Source of the DNA: Candidatus Methanoperedens sp.
Lineage (GTDB): Archaea > Halobacteriota > Methanosarcinia > Methanosarcinales > Methanoperedenaceae
DNA length: 64,000 nucleotides
Assembly (NCBI GenBank): GCA_012026835.1
Contig: VEPN01000004.1
Location: 48,284 to 112,283 of the forward strand
Direction: 5' to 3'
The notes under the pieces: generated by a model
Told to the model about the DNA's origin: nothing
Databases searched by the model: none
The model's input: the letters and a program-made list of their open reading frames with translations, nothing else
Part shown: piece by piece, positions 41,999-51,394 of the stretch
How the letters are laid out: each line of letters starts with the position of its first letter
How positions within the stretch are numbered: the stretch's first letter is position 1
Made by a program: the position numbers and the translations under genes

Positions 41999-43039
41999 AT
42001 GGAACAAACCCTCAAGGGTACAATAATTCTCGGCGATGAATTCGAGGCTACTGAGGGTTACATTACAATAAAAGATGGCATAATCGAAGATATTGAAGAA
42101 AGGGACATCAAAACAGAGAGCATAATCGCCCCGTGTTTTGTGAACGCACATACGCATATCGGGGATTCGGTAATAAAAGATCCGCCTTATCTTCCCCTTC
42201 CTGAACTTGTGCAGCCGCCGGATGGATTAAAACACAGGATTTTGAAAGATATATCTTACCCGGAACTTGTTATATCAATGAAGGCATGTATCGAAGATAT
42301 GATAAAAACAGGCACATGCGCTTTTGCGGATTTTCGTGAAGGCGGTGTGAACGGGGCCGGGGCTCTTGGGGAATCACTTTCTGGTCATAATATCTGCGCC
42401 CGCATTTTCGGAAGGCCGGCAGATGGCGATATGAGTTATCTTGATTTATGTGACGGGACAGGATTGAGCAGTGCCAGTGACATGGATATTGATTCCATAA
42501 AAGAGATCCTCAGCCAGACAAAAATAAAAAAGAAAAAATTTGCAATCCATGCGGGAGAAAAAGACACAACAGATATAGATGCGGCTATCGGGCTTGTACC
42601 GGATTTCCTGGTACATCTCACCCACGCAAGAATGAGGGACTTAAGATCGGTCTCTGATGCAAATATTCCTGTTGTGGTTTGCTTGCGTTCGAACTTGCTT
42701 ACAAGATCCGGAATCCCGCCTGTCAAGAAAATGCTGGATGAGGGGATGCTTGTTGCTGCGGGAACAGATAACGTAATGCTGAACTCGGTTAATATGTTCT
42801 CTGAGATGGAATTCCTTGCCAAGACGGCTCTATTTGATGACAGACAAGTATTTAAGTTGTGTACGCTAAATGGAGCAAAAGTATTAGGAATCGATAAGGA
42901 ATTAGGTTCCATCAAAAAGGGGAAAAAAGCAAGATTGATGATACTGACAAAAAAATCAAATAATATGATGGGGATAAAAAACCCATTGAGCAGCATAGTG
43001 AGGCGGGCAAGACCTGATGATATTATAGGGATTATCTAA
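41999..43039 (+). CDS. Amidohydrolase-family protein (cytosine deaminase/chlorohydrolase-like)
   Basis: 346 residues. Metal-dependent TIM-barrel hydrolase: HTH at His51 and His53 (FVNAHTHIGDS), IHAGEKD, LTHAR and the late Asp in AAGTDNVMLN, with the small beta-sandwich at both ends (GTIILGDEF.., GSIKKGKKARLMIL). Substrate is not evident; relatives deaminate aminated ring compounds such as adenosine derivatives or guanine. It starts a same-strand run with Usp (15 bases on) and the CBS protein. Confidence 0.82.
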   Translation: MEQTLKGTIILGDEFEATEGYITIKDGIIEDIEERDIKTESIIAPCFVNAHTHIGDSVIKDPPYLPLPELVQPPDGLKHRILKDISYPELVISMKACIEDMIKTGTCAFADFREGGVNGAGALGESLSGHNICARIFGRPADGDMSYLDLCDGTGLSSASDMDIDSIKEILSQTKIKKKKFAIHAGEKDTTDIDAAIGLVPDFLVHLTHARMRDLRSVSDANIPVVVCLRSNLLTRSGIPPVKKMLDEGMLVAAGTDNVMLNSVNMFSEMEFLAKTALFDDRQVFKLCTLNGAKVLGIDKELGSIKKGKKARLMILTKKSNNMMGIKNPLSSIVRRARPDDIIGII

Positions 43040-43054
43040 AGGAAAGGACACGTT

Positions 43055-43513
43055 ATGACAAGCAGACTGTATAAAAAAATACTGATTTCCACAGACGGTT
43101 CGGAATACACTAAAAACGCGGTAGAGTATGGAATAGAACTGGCAAAGAGCACGGAAGCAAAACTATATACAATCTATGTGGTTGATACTGCGGCTTTTGC
43201 ATCTATCCCTATGGATGCAGCATGGGAAAGTATGTATGAGCTTCTGAAACAGGAAGGCGATGAAGCTACAAAATACGTAGCTGAAAAGGCGCTGGCAGAG
43301 GGATTGGATATCGAGAGGCTCACGGTCGAGGGGCATCCGGCCGAAGAAATAATAAAATACGCAGAACAGAACTCTGTAGATGTGATAGTAATGGGAACCC
43401 TTGGAAAAACCGGCCTTGACAGGTTCCTGCTGGGCAGCGTTGCCGAGAAAGTTGTCCGCACCTCGAAAATACCTGTACTTGTGGTCAGGGGAAAAAATGG
43501 CAAAAAAAGGTGA
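43055..43513 (+). CDS. Universal stress protein (ATP-binding type)
   Basis: 152 residues with the complete ATP-binding loop GTLGKTGLDRFLLGSVAEKVV (G-x2-G-x9-G-S) and ILISTDGSEYTKNAVEYGIELAK at the start. Cytosolic dimer probably responding to energy state. Six bases before the CBS-domain protein, and both bind adenosine ligands, which suggests a small energy-sensing unit. Confidence 0.93.
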   Translation: MTSRLYKKILISTDGSEYTKNAVEYGIELAKSTEAKLYTIYVVDTAAFASIPMDAAWESMYELLKQEGDEATKYVAEKALAEGLDIERLTVEGHPAEEIIKYAEQNSVDVIVMGTLGKTGLDRFLLGSVAEKVVRTSKIPVLVVRGKNGKKR

Positions 43514-43519
43514 AATATA

Positions 43520-44380
43520 ATGGCTGACACTCCGGAAAACATCACTATTGAGGAAGTGATGGTCAAGGATGTTGCGTATACTGAATTACCAGGGTCCAGG
43601 GACGAAGTCCTTGAGATACTGAAAAGTAAGCATATTTCAGGAGTTCCAATCGTAAAGAACCATGAACTTGTCGGGATAGTGACCCGGACAGACCTGCTAA
43701 AAAACCCGGAAGAAGAACAGGTTGCTATGTTGATGACCCGGAACCCGATAACGATCTCACCTGATAAATCAATAGTTGAAGCCGCACGTATAATCCTGAC
43801 AAAAAATATCAGGCGTTTGCCGGTTGTTGATAACCATTCTCTTGTCGGGCTTATCACTATTGCGGACATAGTGGGGACAATAGGCAGGCTAAATATCACA
43901 AGTCCTATCAGTGATTATATAGGGAACAATGTGGTGTCTGTATGGAGCGAGACGCCTATTTCAGTGGCAGGCGCCATTATGGAACTTGCGGATGTAAAGG
44001 CTGTGCCGATTCTTGATTCGAGTCTTGCGCTTATCGGCGTGGCCACAGATAAGGATCTTATCAGCGCAAGCATGATAGAAGACAGGACAGAAATGTCAAA
44101 TATGTCGGCAGGGTCGGATGACGATGCATGGACCTGGGAATCCCTTCGGGATACTATGAGTCTATATTACAGCGTATCCAAGATCAAGCTCCCGTCAAAA
44201 CCAGTTAAAGATGTTATAAAAATCACAGGTGAACCTGAAACTGCGGTTTTAAGCTCACAGGTCAGTGATTGCGCAAGGAAGATGAGGCGGCACAGGATCG
44301 ACCAGATGCCTGTTATTAATAGCTCAAGAAAACTCCTGGGTCTGTTACGTGATAAGGACATGCTCAGGTCTATTGTTTAA
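43520..44380 (+). CDS. Four-CBS-domain protein
   Basis: 286 residues made of four CBS motifs as two Bateman modules: about 8-62 (KDVAYTELPGSRDEVLEIL, HELVGIVTRTDLL), 70-125 (TRNPITISPDKSIVEA, HSLVGLITIADIV), 130-185 (NVVSVWSETPISVA, LALIGVATDKDLI) and 230-286 (LGLLRDKDML). No catalytic domain is attached, so it is a probable adenylate or S-adenosylmethionine sensor. Downstream of the Usp gene. Confidence 0.92.
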   Translation: MADTPENITIEEVMVKDVAYTELPGSRDEVLEILKSKHISGVPIVKNHELVGIVTRTDLLKNPEEEQVAMLMTRNPITISPDKSIVEAARIILTKNIRRLPVVDNHSLVGLITIADIVGTIGRLNITSPISDYIGNNVVSVWSETPISVAGAIMELADVKAVPILDSSLALIGVATDKDLISASMIEDRTEMSNMSAGSDDDAWTWESLRDTMSLYYSVSKIKLPSKPVKDVIKITGEPETAVLSSQVSDCARKMRRHRIDQMPVINSSRKLLGLLRDKDMLRSIV

Positions 44381-44385
44381 TTGCT

Positions 44386-44913
44386 TTATTTTTTTAGCAA
44401 TTCTTTTATACTGACCAGCGCTGTTAATCGTACATCAGCATCGGCCAGGTTCTTGAATGCTCCCTCATCACGATCTACTACAGTTATAACATGATTAATG
44501 ACCATTCCCTCATCCCTTAATATTTTTATTGCTTTCAGTATGGAGCCGCCTGTCGTTGTCACGTCCTCGACCAGTATGGCTGACCGGCCTTTTTCGATTT
44601 CTCCCACTATCTGGCCTTTCGCGCCATATTCTTTGGATTCCTTCCTGATTATGACAAGAGGCAGTCCTGTTTCCAGCGATACTGAAACTGCAATAGGGAC
44701 GCCTCCGAGCGCCACGCAGGCTATGTAATTTCCGGAAATAGAACGGGTTTCCATTAAATCCCTGACCCGGCAGGCTATCATTTTTAATATTTCCGGATTC
44801 ATGCTCGCTTTTTTGATATCAACATAAAAATCGCTCTTCTTCCCTGAGGCAAGAGTGAAATTCCCGAATTTGATGGCTCCGCATTCTTTAAGGGTATCTG
44901 CAAGACCAGTCAT
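44386..44913 (-). CDS. pyrE: Orotate phosphoribosyltransferase
   Basis: 175 residues, the short archaeal form. Makes orotidylate from orotate and PRPP. The PRPP loop AILVEDVTTTGGSILKAI and GKKSDFYVDIKKA substrate region are present. Abuts carS upstream with no gap on the same strand. Confidence 0.95.
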   Translation of the reverse strand: MTGLADTLKECGAIKFGNFTLASGKKSDFYVDIKKASMNPEILKMIACRVRDLMETRSISGNYIACVALGGVPIAVSVSLETGLPLVIIRKESKEYGAKGQIVGEIEKGRSAILVEDVTTTGGSILKAIKILRDEGMVINHVITVVDRDEGAFKNLADADVRLTALVSIKELLKK

Positions 44914-45438
44914 TTACCATGGCTCCTTTTTTAGTTTTATATAATAACCGAAAATGTTTGTCAACCGATGGAATATTGGCGTCAGGATAAGTACTGTAAT
45001 TATTATCTGCGGTGTAAAGTTCATGATAAACCACTGAGGGTCGAAAGCATATGTCAGTATCCATGCACCTGCAACAAAATCAAGCTGGTCAATAAGCAGA
45101 AGTTTTGCCCCGCGGGTAAACCCAAGTCTGCGCTTGAAAAAACTTTTTACTATATCCCCGAGCAAAGCGCCAAAGGATATTGTGACTATCGCTGTATATG
45201 TGAAAATGCCCAGCGATCCTACAGGTGATATCTGCATCTGGATCAGCCCTGCAATGATCCCGCAGGTTGTGCCTGCCAGCAGGCCGCGGATGGTTTTTCC
45301 ATCTCCCAGGATCCTTCGCCCGTCACCCCATTTCTTTCCGAGATCGATGGGAGTCCCTCCCCCGAATACCACAGCCATCGGATTGGAAATGTAAGCAGGC
45401 ATCATCAGCCAGATTGCATTGATAATTATCTCAAGCAT
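44914..45438 (-). CDS. carS: CDP-archaeol synthase
   Basis: 174 residues, polytopic membrane protein of the DUF46/CarS family, which activates digeranylgeranylglyceryl phosphate with CTP for archaeal phospholipids. AYISNPMAVVFGGGTPIDLGKKWGDGRRILGDGKTIRG and FGALLGDIVKSFFKRRLG are diagnostic. Forms an operon with pyrE and probably the deaminase 14 bases upstream. Confidence 0.95.
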   Translation of the reverse strand: MLEIIINAIWLMMPAYISNPMAVVFGGGTPIDLGKKWGDGRRILGDGKTIRGLLAGTTCGIIAGLIQMQISPVGSLGIFTYTAIVTISFGALLGDIVKSFFKRRLGFTRGAKLLLIDQLDFVAGAWILTYAFDPQWFIMNFTPQIIITVLILTPIFHRLTNIFGYYIKLKKEPW

Positions 45439-45452
45439 TATATCTTCCTGGG

Positions 45453-45902
45453 TCAGGGATTACAAGGTAGTTGTTCGACCTTGACTCCGGCTTTCTCAAA
45501 AAATCTCAATGCTTCAGTATCAGGGTAGACTGTCCCGAAAACCACTTTTTCAATATTCGCGTTAATAAGCATCTTGGCACAGAGAATACATGGCTGGTGT
45601 GTGCAATAGATTGTGGCGTTTTCAATGCTGACCCCGTGGAGCGCGGCCTGGATGATGGCGTTTTGTTCTGCATGCACGGCGCGGCATAGTTCATGCCTTG
45701 TCCCGGAAGCTATATTGTTCTGCTGCCTGATGCAACCTATATCAAGACAATGTGGAAGGTTCCTTGGAGCGCCGTTGTAACCAGTAGAGAGAATCCTTTT
45801 ATCTCTTACTATCACAGCGCCGACCTGGTTACGCAGGCAGGTGGAACGTTTTGCTACGATGGTTGCAAGTTCCATGAAATATTCGTCTATTGTGGGTCGC
45901 AT
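45453..45902 (-). CDS. dCMP/cytidine deaminase family protein
   Basis: 149 residues from ATG 45902 (MRPTIDEYFMELA). The zinc site is complete: HAEQNAI and PCILCAKML. N-terminal VAKRSTCLRNQVGAVIV and the STGYNGAP substrate loop match deoxycytidylate deaminases (ComEB type), which feed dUMP for thymidylate. A TAAATATTTAT box about 20-30 bases upstream supports this start; the frame extends 48 codons further only through a hairpin-rich spacer. Confidence 0.88.
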   Translation of the reverse strand: MRPTIDEYFMELATIVAKRSTCLRNQVGAVIVRDKRILSTGYNGAPRNLPHCLDIGCIRQQNNIASGTRHELCRAVHAEQNAIIQAALHGVSIENATIYCTHQPCILCAKMLINANIEKVVFGTVYPDTEALRFFEKAGVKVEQLPCNP

Positions 45903-45952
45903 CAGCGGTGAATATGCACCAAATGATAAATATTTACCGAAAGCATCAGCGA

Positions 45953-46005
45953 AACCCTGCGGGTTCTCGACTCCGCGCACACGTATGCCCTGCGGGGCAT
46001 ACGTG
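45953..46005. repeat. Two adjacent GC-rich hairpins
   Basis: AACCC-TGC-GGGTT (45953-45965) and a perfect 11-bp stem CACGTATGCCC-TGCG-GGGCATACGTG (45980-46005). Both share a CCCTGCGGG core. They lie between the divergent dCMP deaminase and secF genes. No T tract; could be a repeat-family member or regulatory site. Confidence 0.55.
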
Positions 46006-46106
46006 GACACTTTCAAAAGAGGCACAGCCCTTGGACCTAATAGCAAAAGGTAAATATGTTGTGTTATAATTTAGGCAAGTTCTGAATTGTCGAAAGGAGA
46101 GTTTTG

Positions 46107-47048
46107 ATGAATCTCATTGATGAAAAATCCTTAGAAGCATATATTAAAAATACCACTTTAAAACAATTGCTCATTGTCCCGGCAATACTTCTTTTATTGT
46201 CACTTTCAATTCTGGCATATACGACATACAGGACAGGTTCGCCTCTTGAACTTGGCCTGGAATTCAAGGGCGGGACAGCCATATACCTTGACACTGATAA
46301 AACACCCGACCAGTTAAAAGAGGATTTCAAGGAGTTCCAGGTATCCCAGGCGAGAGAATACGGCGGTGGACAACGTAAAATAATACAGTTTGGCCCGATG
46401 GACCCGTCATTGAAGGATAGCTTGATCCAGAAAGCCAAATCAGAATCCGCCAATCCTGATACTGTAGAGATAAGGGATATGGGGGAGCAATTCAGCCAGT
46501 CGCTTCAATCACAGGCCATTCGCGCAATAATTATTTCGTTCGTTCTCATGGCAATAGTAATCTTCATTTTCTTCAGGACTTTCGTCCCGTCTGCCGCTGT
46601 TCTTATCTCAGCCTTTGCCGACATAGCTTTCGCAGCCGCGATGATGGATGTTTTTGGAATCCTGCTCTCCCTTGGAACTGTGGCGGCTCTTTTAATGCTT
46701 ATCGGGTATTCAGTGGACACTGATATATTATTGACCACGCGCCTGCTCAAGAGGAAAGGCGAATTGAATGATAAAATAAAGGAGGCCATGAAGACGGGCC
46801 TGACAATGACCTTAACAACACTTGGCGCCCTTATTGCACTGTTCTTCGTATCTTCAGGTTTCATTTCATCATTCATGCTTATCGATATTATTAGAGACAT
46901 TTCCATAGTGCTAATTTTTGGCCTTCTTGCGGATATCGTAAACACATGGATGACAAATGTGGGTATCCTGAGATGGTATCTGGAAAGAGGAGCCAGGAAA
47001 ACGGAAAGGCGGATTGAAAGACCGAAGAGGAAGGGGCAGAGAGCATGA
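46107..47048 (+). CDS. secF: Protein translocase subunit SecF
   Basis: 313 residues from ATG 46107 with AAAGGAGAG 6 bases before it. Six transmembrane helices and the RND-type motifs ELGLEFKGGTAIYLDT, VDTDILLTTRLLKR and a basic C-terminal tail. Works with SecD to use the ion gradient for protein export. Overlaps secD by 4 bases. Confidence 0.95.
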   Translation: MNLIDEKSLEAYIKNTTLKQLLIVPAILLLLSLSILAYTTYRTGSPLELGLEFKGGTAIYLDTDKTPDQLKEDFKEFQVSQAREYGGGQRKIIQFGPMDPSLKDSLIQKAKSESANPDTVEIRDMGEQFSQSLQSQAIRAIIISFVLMAIVIFIFFRTFVPSAAVLISAFADIAFAAAMMDVFGILLSLGTVAALLMLIGYSVDTDILLTTRLLKRKGELNDKIKEAMKTGLTMTLTTLGALIALFFVSSGFISSFMLIDIIRDISIVLIFGLLADIVNTWMTNVGILRWYLERGARKTERRIERPKRKGQRA

Positions 47049-48712
47049 ACGGAGAAGAACCTTTTTATAAGAACCGGCGTGTCTTGCTACTGGCAGCGGT
47101 TATCCTGGGTTCTGTGGCTGCCATAATGGTATCATATTCTTCAGATGACGGGTTACGTATAGGGAATAACCTGAAGTATGGTCTTGATCTTGACGGCGGT
47201 TCCTGGCTCCAGGTACAGCTCCAGGGAGCCATAGCCCAGGTAGATGCAGACCCTGGAAAAATCATCCAGGCTGAATTCGCAAGATTGCTTGATGACCAGA
47301 GGGTCAGGGTAGAAAACGCATCTGGCGCTTCGGTAACTTTCATAACATCAAAACAGACCACGCAAAAAACCATTGATTCACTTGGTTTTGGTGCATCCGC
47401 GGTATCAGACGACGGTATGCGGGTGACACTCCAGACGAACAAGGAACTTTTTATCCAGAAATACCTGAAGAACGCTCTTAATGCGGACGTTAAATACATC
47501 CCCGGCAGATTCCCCACGTACGAAATACGGAAAGAAGTGACAGAGGAATCGTTGAATGCCATCCTGCAACCTGTGGATGGAAAAGTTGTACCCCCATTCA
47601 GGGCGGGTGTAACCAAAGAAACGCGGGATGAGACCAAAAAGAGATTGGAGAACAAACTCAATCCCGTAGCCCTCAAGCAAATAACCATTACGCCGATCGG
47701 TGATAATTACCTGCTTATCGACCTGCCCGGTGTATCGATAGAGGAGGCAAGAAAACTTGCCCTGACGCCTGGAAAATTCGAGATCAGGATACAGGTCAAG
47801 GGAAATGAGACTGAACATGTCCTTTACGGTGATATGATAAGCGGCGTAGGAGTTCCACAGAAAGAAAAAAGAGATGCATGGGGTGTATCATTTGAACTCA
47901 CTGATGAGGGAGCCAGTGTGCTCAGGGATGCAGCGATACAATATGGTGCTGTGAAAGACCCGGATGCCCATCATCTTTTTATGTACCTTGATGGTCAGTA
48001 TGTGTATGATGCAGCTCTTACACCTGAACTTGCAAGGAACATCAATACCATACCTGTAAAAGGCATGACAGCGACAACAGGAGGCGGTGAAGCAGGACAG
48101 GAGAGGGCAAAAGAACTCCAGCTTCACTTAAGGGCAGGCGCACTACCTGTGCAGGTGAAAGAAGCAGGTTCAGGAGAAGTTCCCGCGCCTCTTGGCCAGA
48201 AATTCAAGGAGCAGGTTGCGATCGCCGGGCTCATTGCCTTGCTACTGGTTGCCATAGTTGTGGGTCTCAGGTACAGGCAGCCCAGTATTATTATCCCGAT
48301 GCTTTCAACATCTTTCAGTGAAGTGATCATGATCCTGGGCTTTGCAGTTATTTCCGGATTGCAGCTTGACCTTGCGACCATCGCAGGCATGATAGCGGTT
48401 ATAGGTACAGGCGTTGACCACCTCATAATTATTACAGATGAGGCGCTTGCAGGCGGGGCCATGCCTCCGGATAAAGTGTACAAATCCCGTATCGCAAAAG
48501 CGTTTTCCATAATTTTTGCCGCAGCCGCGACTGTCCTTGTTGCCATGCTGCCGCTTATAATATTCATGGATTCAAGCGCGCTCCGGGGTTTTGCTGAAAT
48601 CACAATAGCAGGCGTATTCATAGGAGTATTCATTGCAAGACCGGCCTATGCTGTTATCATACAGGGTATGCTTACAAAGGCAACAGATCAAAAATATGTT
48701 GATGAGGATTGA
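47045..48712 (+). CDS. secD: Protein translocase subunit SecD
   Basis: 555 residues. N-terminal helix, large outer P1-type domain with GLDLDGGSWLQVQLQG and LLIDLPGVSIEEARKLALTPGKFEI, then five helices with DLATIAGMIAVIGTGVDHLIIITDEAL. The gene order secF-secD and the 4-base overlap are the usual archaeal arrangement. Start ATG 47045 lies within the secF stop. Confidence 0.95.
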   Translation: MNGEEPFYKNRRVLLLAAVILGSVAAIMVSYSSDDGLRIGNNLKYGLDLDGGSWLQVQLQGAIAQVDADPGKIIQAEFARLLDDQRVRVENASGASVTFITSKQTTQKTIDSLGFGASAVSDDGMRVTLQTNKELFIQKYLKNALNADVKYIPGRFPTYEIRKEVTEESLNAILQPVDGKVVPPFRAGVTKETRDETKKRLENKLNPVALKQITITPIGDNYLLIDLPGVSIEEARKLALTPGKFEIRIQVKGNETEHVLYGDMISGVGVPQKEKRDAWGVSFELTDEGASVLRDAAIQYGAVKDPDAHHLFMYLDGQYVYDAALTPELARNINTIPVKGMTATTGGGEAGQERAKELQLHLRAGALPVQVKEAGSGEVPAPLGQKFKEQVAIAGLIALLLVAIVVGLRYRQPSIIIPMLSTSFSEVIMILGFAVISGLQLDLATIAGMIAVIGTGVDHLIIITDEALAGGAMPPDKVYKSRIAKAFSIIFAAAATVLVAMLPLIIFMDSSALRGFAEITIAGVFIGVFIARPAYAVIIQGMLTKATDQKYVDED

Positions 48713-48721
48713 TTAACCGAA

Positions 48722-48731
48722 GCTTTTAAAT
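48722..48731 (+). promoter_or_regulatory. Promoter of tRNA-Thr
   Basis: GCTTTTAAAT lies about 35 bases before the mature tRNA 5' end. Confidence 0.5.
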
Positions 48732-48761
48732 TTCAATCAGTCCTTAAAGCCTTTCCTTAAA

Positions 48762-48835
48762 GCCTCGGTGGCTCAGCCTGGCAGAGCGAGAGATTTGTAA
48801 TCTCTAGGTCGAGGGTTCAAACCCCTCCCGGGGCT
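48762..48835 (+). tRNA. tRNA-Thr (TGT)
   Basis: 74 bases, full cloverleaf: acceptor GCCTCGG/CCGGGGC with a U-G pair, anticodon stem AGAGATT..AATCTCT around TGT, T arm GAGGG-TTCAAAC-CCCTC at 48811-48827, discriminator T at 48835. No intron; CCA not encoded. The next gene, on the opposite strand, is threonine synthase. Confidence 0.97.
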
Positions 48836-48839
48836 TTCT

Positions 48840-49985
48840 TTATTTTTCCAGCCCGTACATATCCTTTAATCCGTGCCCTGTGGCAATGACCACAACTGTA
48901 CCTGATAGCTTCTTTTTCAGAACACCTGCATAAGCGACAGCGCCGCTTGGTTCAACGAAAATCCCGTTCCTTGCAAGTTTGTCGCGGGCAGAAAGGGCTT
49001 CCCCATCTGTTACCCTGAGTGCTTCCCCGCCTGAATCCCTTATTGCCCGAAGCGCTGCGATGCCATCTATCGGGTCGCCGCAGGCTATGGCTGTGGCTAT
49101 TGTTTTCGGATTGCGTACCGGGATTATTTCACCAAGCTCGTTTTCCCATGCATGCACCACGGGCGCGCAATTCTCAACCTGCACGCCTATTATGCGGGGT
49201 ATCTTCTCAGTTATCTTCACAAGCTCAAGCTCCCGGAACGCTTCATAAATACTCCATATGAGCGTGCCGTTGCCGACAGGTACTACAACGTAATCCGGCA
49301 CGTGCCAGTATAGCTGATCTGCTATCTCAAAACCCACGGTTTTTGTTCCCTCGCTTCGCCACGGATAATCCCCTGTTAAAAAAGAGTCGCTATGGGAGAC
49401 CACATATTCTTCGGCCTGTTTTATTGCGATAGAGTAATCCCCCTTAACAGCAATTATTTCTGCACCGTAAGCTTTCATCTGGGTGCATTTTTCTTTACCT
49501 ACGATATCCGGGATGAACACCTTACATTCAAGACCTGCAAAACCCGCATACGCAGCTACGGAAGCACCCATATTGCCTGTCGAAGCAAGCGCTACTTTAT
49601 GTTTCCCGTACTCAAGCGCTTTTGTTATCTCAAGTGAGGAACCCCTGTCCTTAAAAGACCCTGTGGGGTTTACGGCTTCATATTTTACAAGCAGTCTCCC
49701 GGTTTTCCCGAGTTTTTTGTTTTCAAGCAGCGGCGTTCCCCCTTCCCCCATGGTCACAACTTTTGAGAGGTCTTTGACAGGCATGAATGCCCAGTATTTC
49801 CAGTGTGCGGGTTTATCGCGCATAAAGTCATCGCGAAGGATGAGCTTTTGTATTGACCTGTAATCATATTCCGTATCAAGGGCAGAGCCGCAGTTCGTAC
49901 ACCTGGGGATTGGCAGTTTTTCTATTTCCCGTGGTTTATATTCCCTTGCACAGCGAAAACACTTGAAACCTGTGACATACACCAT
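48840..49985 (-). CDS. thrC: Threonine synthase
   Basis: 381 residues from ATG 49985 (MVYVTGFKCFRC). Converts O-phosphohomoserine to threonine with PLP. An N-terminal zinc-ribbon-like segment (FKCFRC..IPRCTNCG) is common in archaeal ThrC. The PLP lysine lies in NPTGSFKDRGSS, the phosphate loop is PVGNGTL, and ASTGNMGASVAAYAG is present. Its 3' end faces the tRNA-Thr gene, 4 bases away. Confidence 0.93.
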   Translation of the reverse strand: MVYVTGFKCFRCAREYKPREIEKLPIPRCTNCGSALDTEYDYRSIQKLILRDDFMRDKPAHWKYWAFMPVKDLSKVVTMGEGGTPLLENKKLGKTGRLLVKYEAVNPTGSFKDRGSSLEITKALEYGKHKVALASTGNMGASVAAYAGFAGLECKVFIPDIVGKEKCTQMKAYGAEIIAVKGDYSIAIKQAEEYVVSHSDSFLTGDYPWRSEGTKTVGFEIADQLYWHVPDYVVVPVGNGTLIWSIYEAFRELELVKITEKIPRIIGVQVENCAPVVHAWENELGEIIPVRNPKTIATAIACGDPIDGIAALRAIRDSGGEALRVTDGEALSARDKLARNGIFVEPSGAVAYAGVLKKKLSGTVVVIATGHGLKDMYGLEK

Positions 49986-50086
49986 AATGAAGTAATTCAC
50001 ATGCTTTTGATAAATATTCTTCTCAAACTCGTAAGTGCCGAAATATTAATATCTTACGCAGTACAACAAGTAAAACGGTGTACACC

Positions 50087-50353
50087 ATGGAAACATTAAC
50101 AATAAGCAGAAAAGGACAGGTAGTTATACCTGCAAAACTCAGAAAAAAGTATGGACTTAAAGATGGCGAGAAGCTCATAATTGAGGATGAAGGTAGCTAC
50201 ATTAAAATAATACCCAAAACGACAGATCTTACAACACTGTGCGGGATATTGAAAGGACAGCTCGATCCTAAAGCTGTAAGAAAGCAAATAGAAGAGATGC
50301 GAAAAGATGATGAAAAGAGGGAAAAACTAATAGGTAAGGCATCAAATGAATAA
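50087..50353 (+). CDS. vapB: VapB/AbrB-type antitoxin
   Basis: 88 residues from ATG 50087 (a GTG three codons earlier is in frame). N-terminal SpoVT/AbrB swapped-hairpin DNA-binding domain (TLTISRKGQVVIPAKLRKKYGLKDGEKLIIEDE) and an acidic/basic C-terminal toxin-binding helix. Overlaps the PIN toxin by 8 bases, the usual arrangement; likely autorepresses the pair. Confidence 0.9.
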   Translation: METLTISRKGQVVIPAKLRKKYGLKDGEKLIIEDEGSYIKIIPKTTDLTTLCGILKGQLDPKAVRKQIEEMRKDDEKREKLIGKASNE

Positions 50354-50756
50354 GATTCTGATTGATACAATGCATATAACCGATCTTCTTACTGAAGATT
50401 CCCATATAGAGCTTGCGCAGGTATTGCAGAATAAAAAAATAACAGGGTTAGTTTCAGTAATCACGCTTACAGAACTGGTTAAGACTGTCGGCATGAGAGA
50501 TGAAGAGCTAATGCATAGCATTTTAAACCGGTTAATCTCTTCTAACCTGGTTTTTATAGATGTCACCCAGAGAATAGCAATGCGTGCAGGCGAACTTCGT
50601 CTTAAATATGATATCCCCACAGCAGATTCGCTTATTGCTGCAACCGGCATTGTTGAGAATGTCAAGCACATTTTGACAGACGATGATCATTTTGATTCTG
50701 TTATTAATTTGATCAAGCCTATTAATCTCAAAACTGCTTTGAAAATAGCCAGGTGA
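50346..50756 (+). CDS. vapC: VapC-type PIN-domain toxin
   Basis: 136 residues, PIN ribonuclease: Asp7 (ILIDTMH), Glu in ITLTELVK, Asp in TADSLIAATG and DDDHFD near the end. The first motif has Met-His after DT instead of the usual Asn-x-hydrophobic, but the acidic set is complete. Cognate of the AbrB-type antitoxin. RNA target unknown. Confidence 0.88.
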   Translation: MNKILIDTMHITDLLTEDSHIELAQVLQNKKITGLVSVITLTELVKTVGMRDEELMHSILNRLISSNLVFIDVTQRIAMRAGELRLKYDIPTADSLIAATGIVENVKHILTDDDHFDSVINLIKPINLKTALKIAR

Positions 50757-50854
50757 GAATCACTTAAAACTTGCCGCGCCTTTCTATTGAATCCAGCACG
50801 CCTAAAAGCTATATAAATAAATTGTATTAATAAAAAAAGGCACCCACAATGTGC

Positions 50855-51337
50855 CTACCTTACTTCTACAACCGTATCAAGCGACATGGATTTGAAGGGA
50901 TATACGATTAACTTAACCTCATACTTCTGGCCGAATGCAAGCCGCGCCGAGGGGTTATCAGGAGTTATGAATATCGCGCCATTAGTTACGTTATAAGTGA
51001 CCCCTGCAAGATTTGTCACGTTCCCTGTCAGTATCTGGTCCCCGACATTCAAATCGGCACTTGAAACCTGGTACACCGGAGGCTGCCCCACAGGGACTAT
51101 GGATATCTTCCAGTCACCGCTTCGGAGGCTATCTCCGCCCTTATGCTGTATCTCAATGTCGGGAACACCGATGGTATCAGGGTAAGTTCCCGCTAAAACA
51201 GCCACTGTGGGCGCTTTTGAATCCGAGCTTCCAAGCCCGAACGCAAACACCGCCACTACCGCCGCCAGTATAACGGTGACAGCCACCATCATGATGACAC
51301 CGATGACAGGCGATACAGCCTCCTCGCATCGTTTCAT
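50855..51337 (-). CDS. Archaeal type IV pilin-like protein, copy 2
   Basis: 160 residues. The N-terminus CEEAVSPVIGVIMMVAVTVILAAVVAVFAFGLG is the archaeal pilin/DUF1628 signal; a class III signal peptidase would cut before the hydrophobic helix, which then forms the filament core. The beta-rich head has HKGGDSLRSGDWKISIVPVG. It aligns along the whole length with the upstream gene at 51395-51883, so the pair is a tandem duplication. Confidence 0.88.
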   Translation of the reverse strand: MKRCEEAVSPVIGVIMMVAVTVILAAVVAVFAFGLGSSDSKAPTVAVLAGTYPDTIGVPDIEIQHKGGDSLRSGDWKISIVPVGQPPVYQVSSADLNVGDQILTGNVTNLAGVTYNVTNGAIFITPDNPSARLAFGQKYEVKLIVYPFKSMSLDTVVEVR

Positions 51338-51394
51338 TATTCAATCCTGTGTTGATAAAAAGGAAAATTCCCCCGAAAAGGGGGATTTTAAGGT

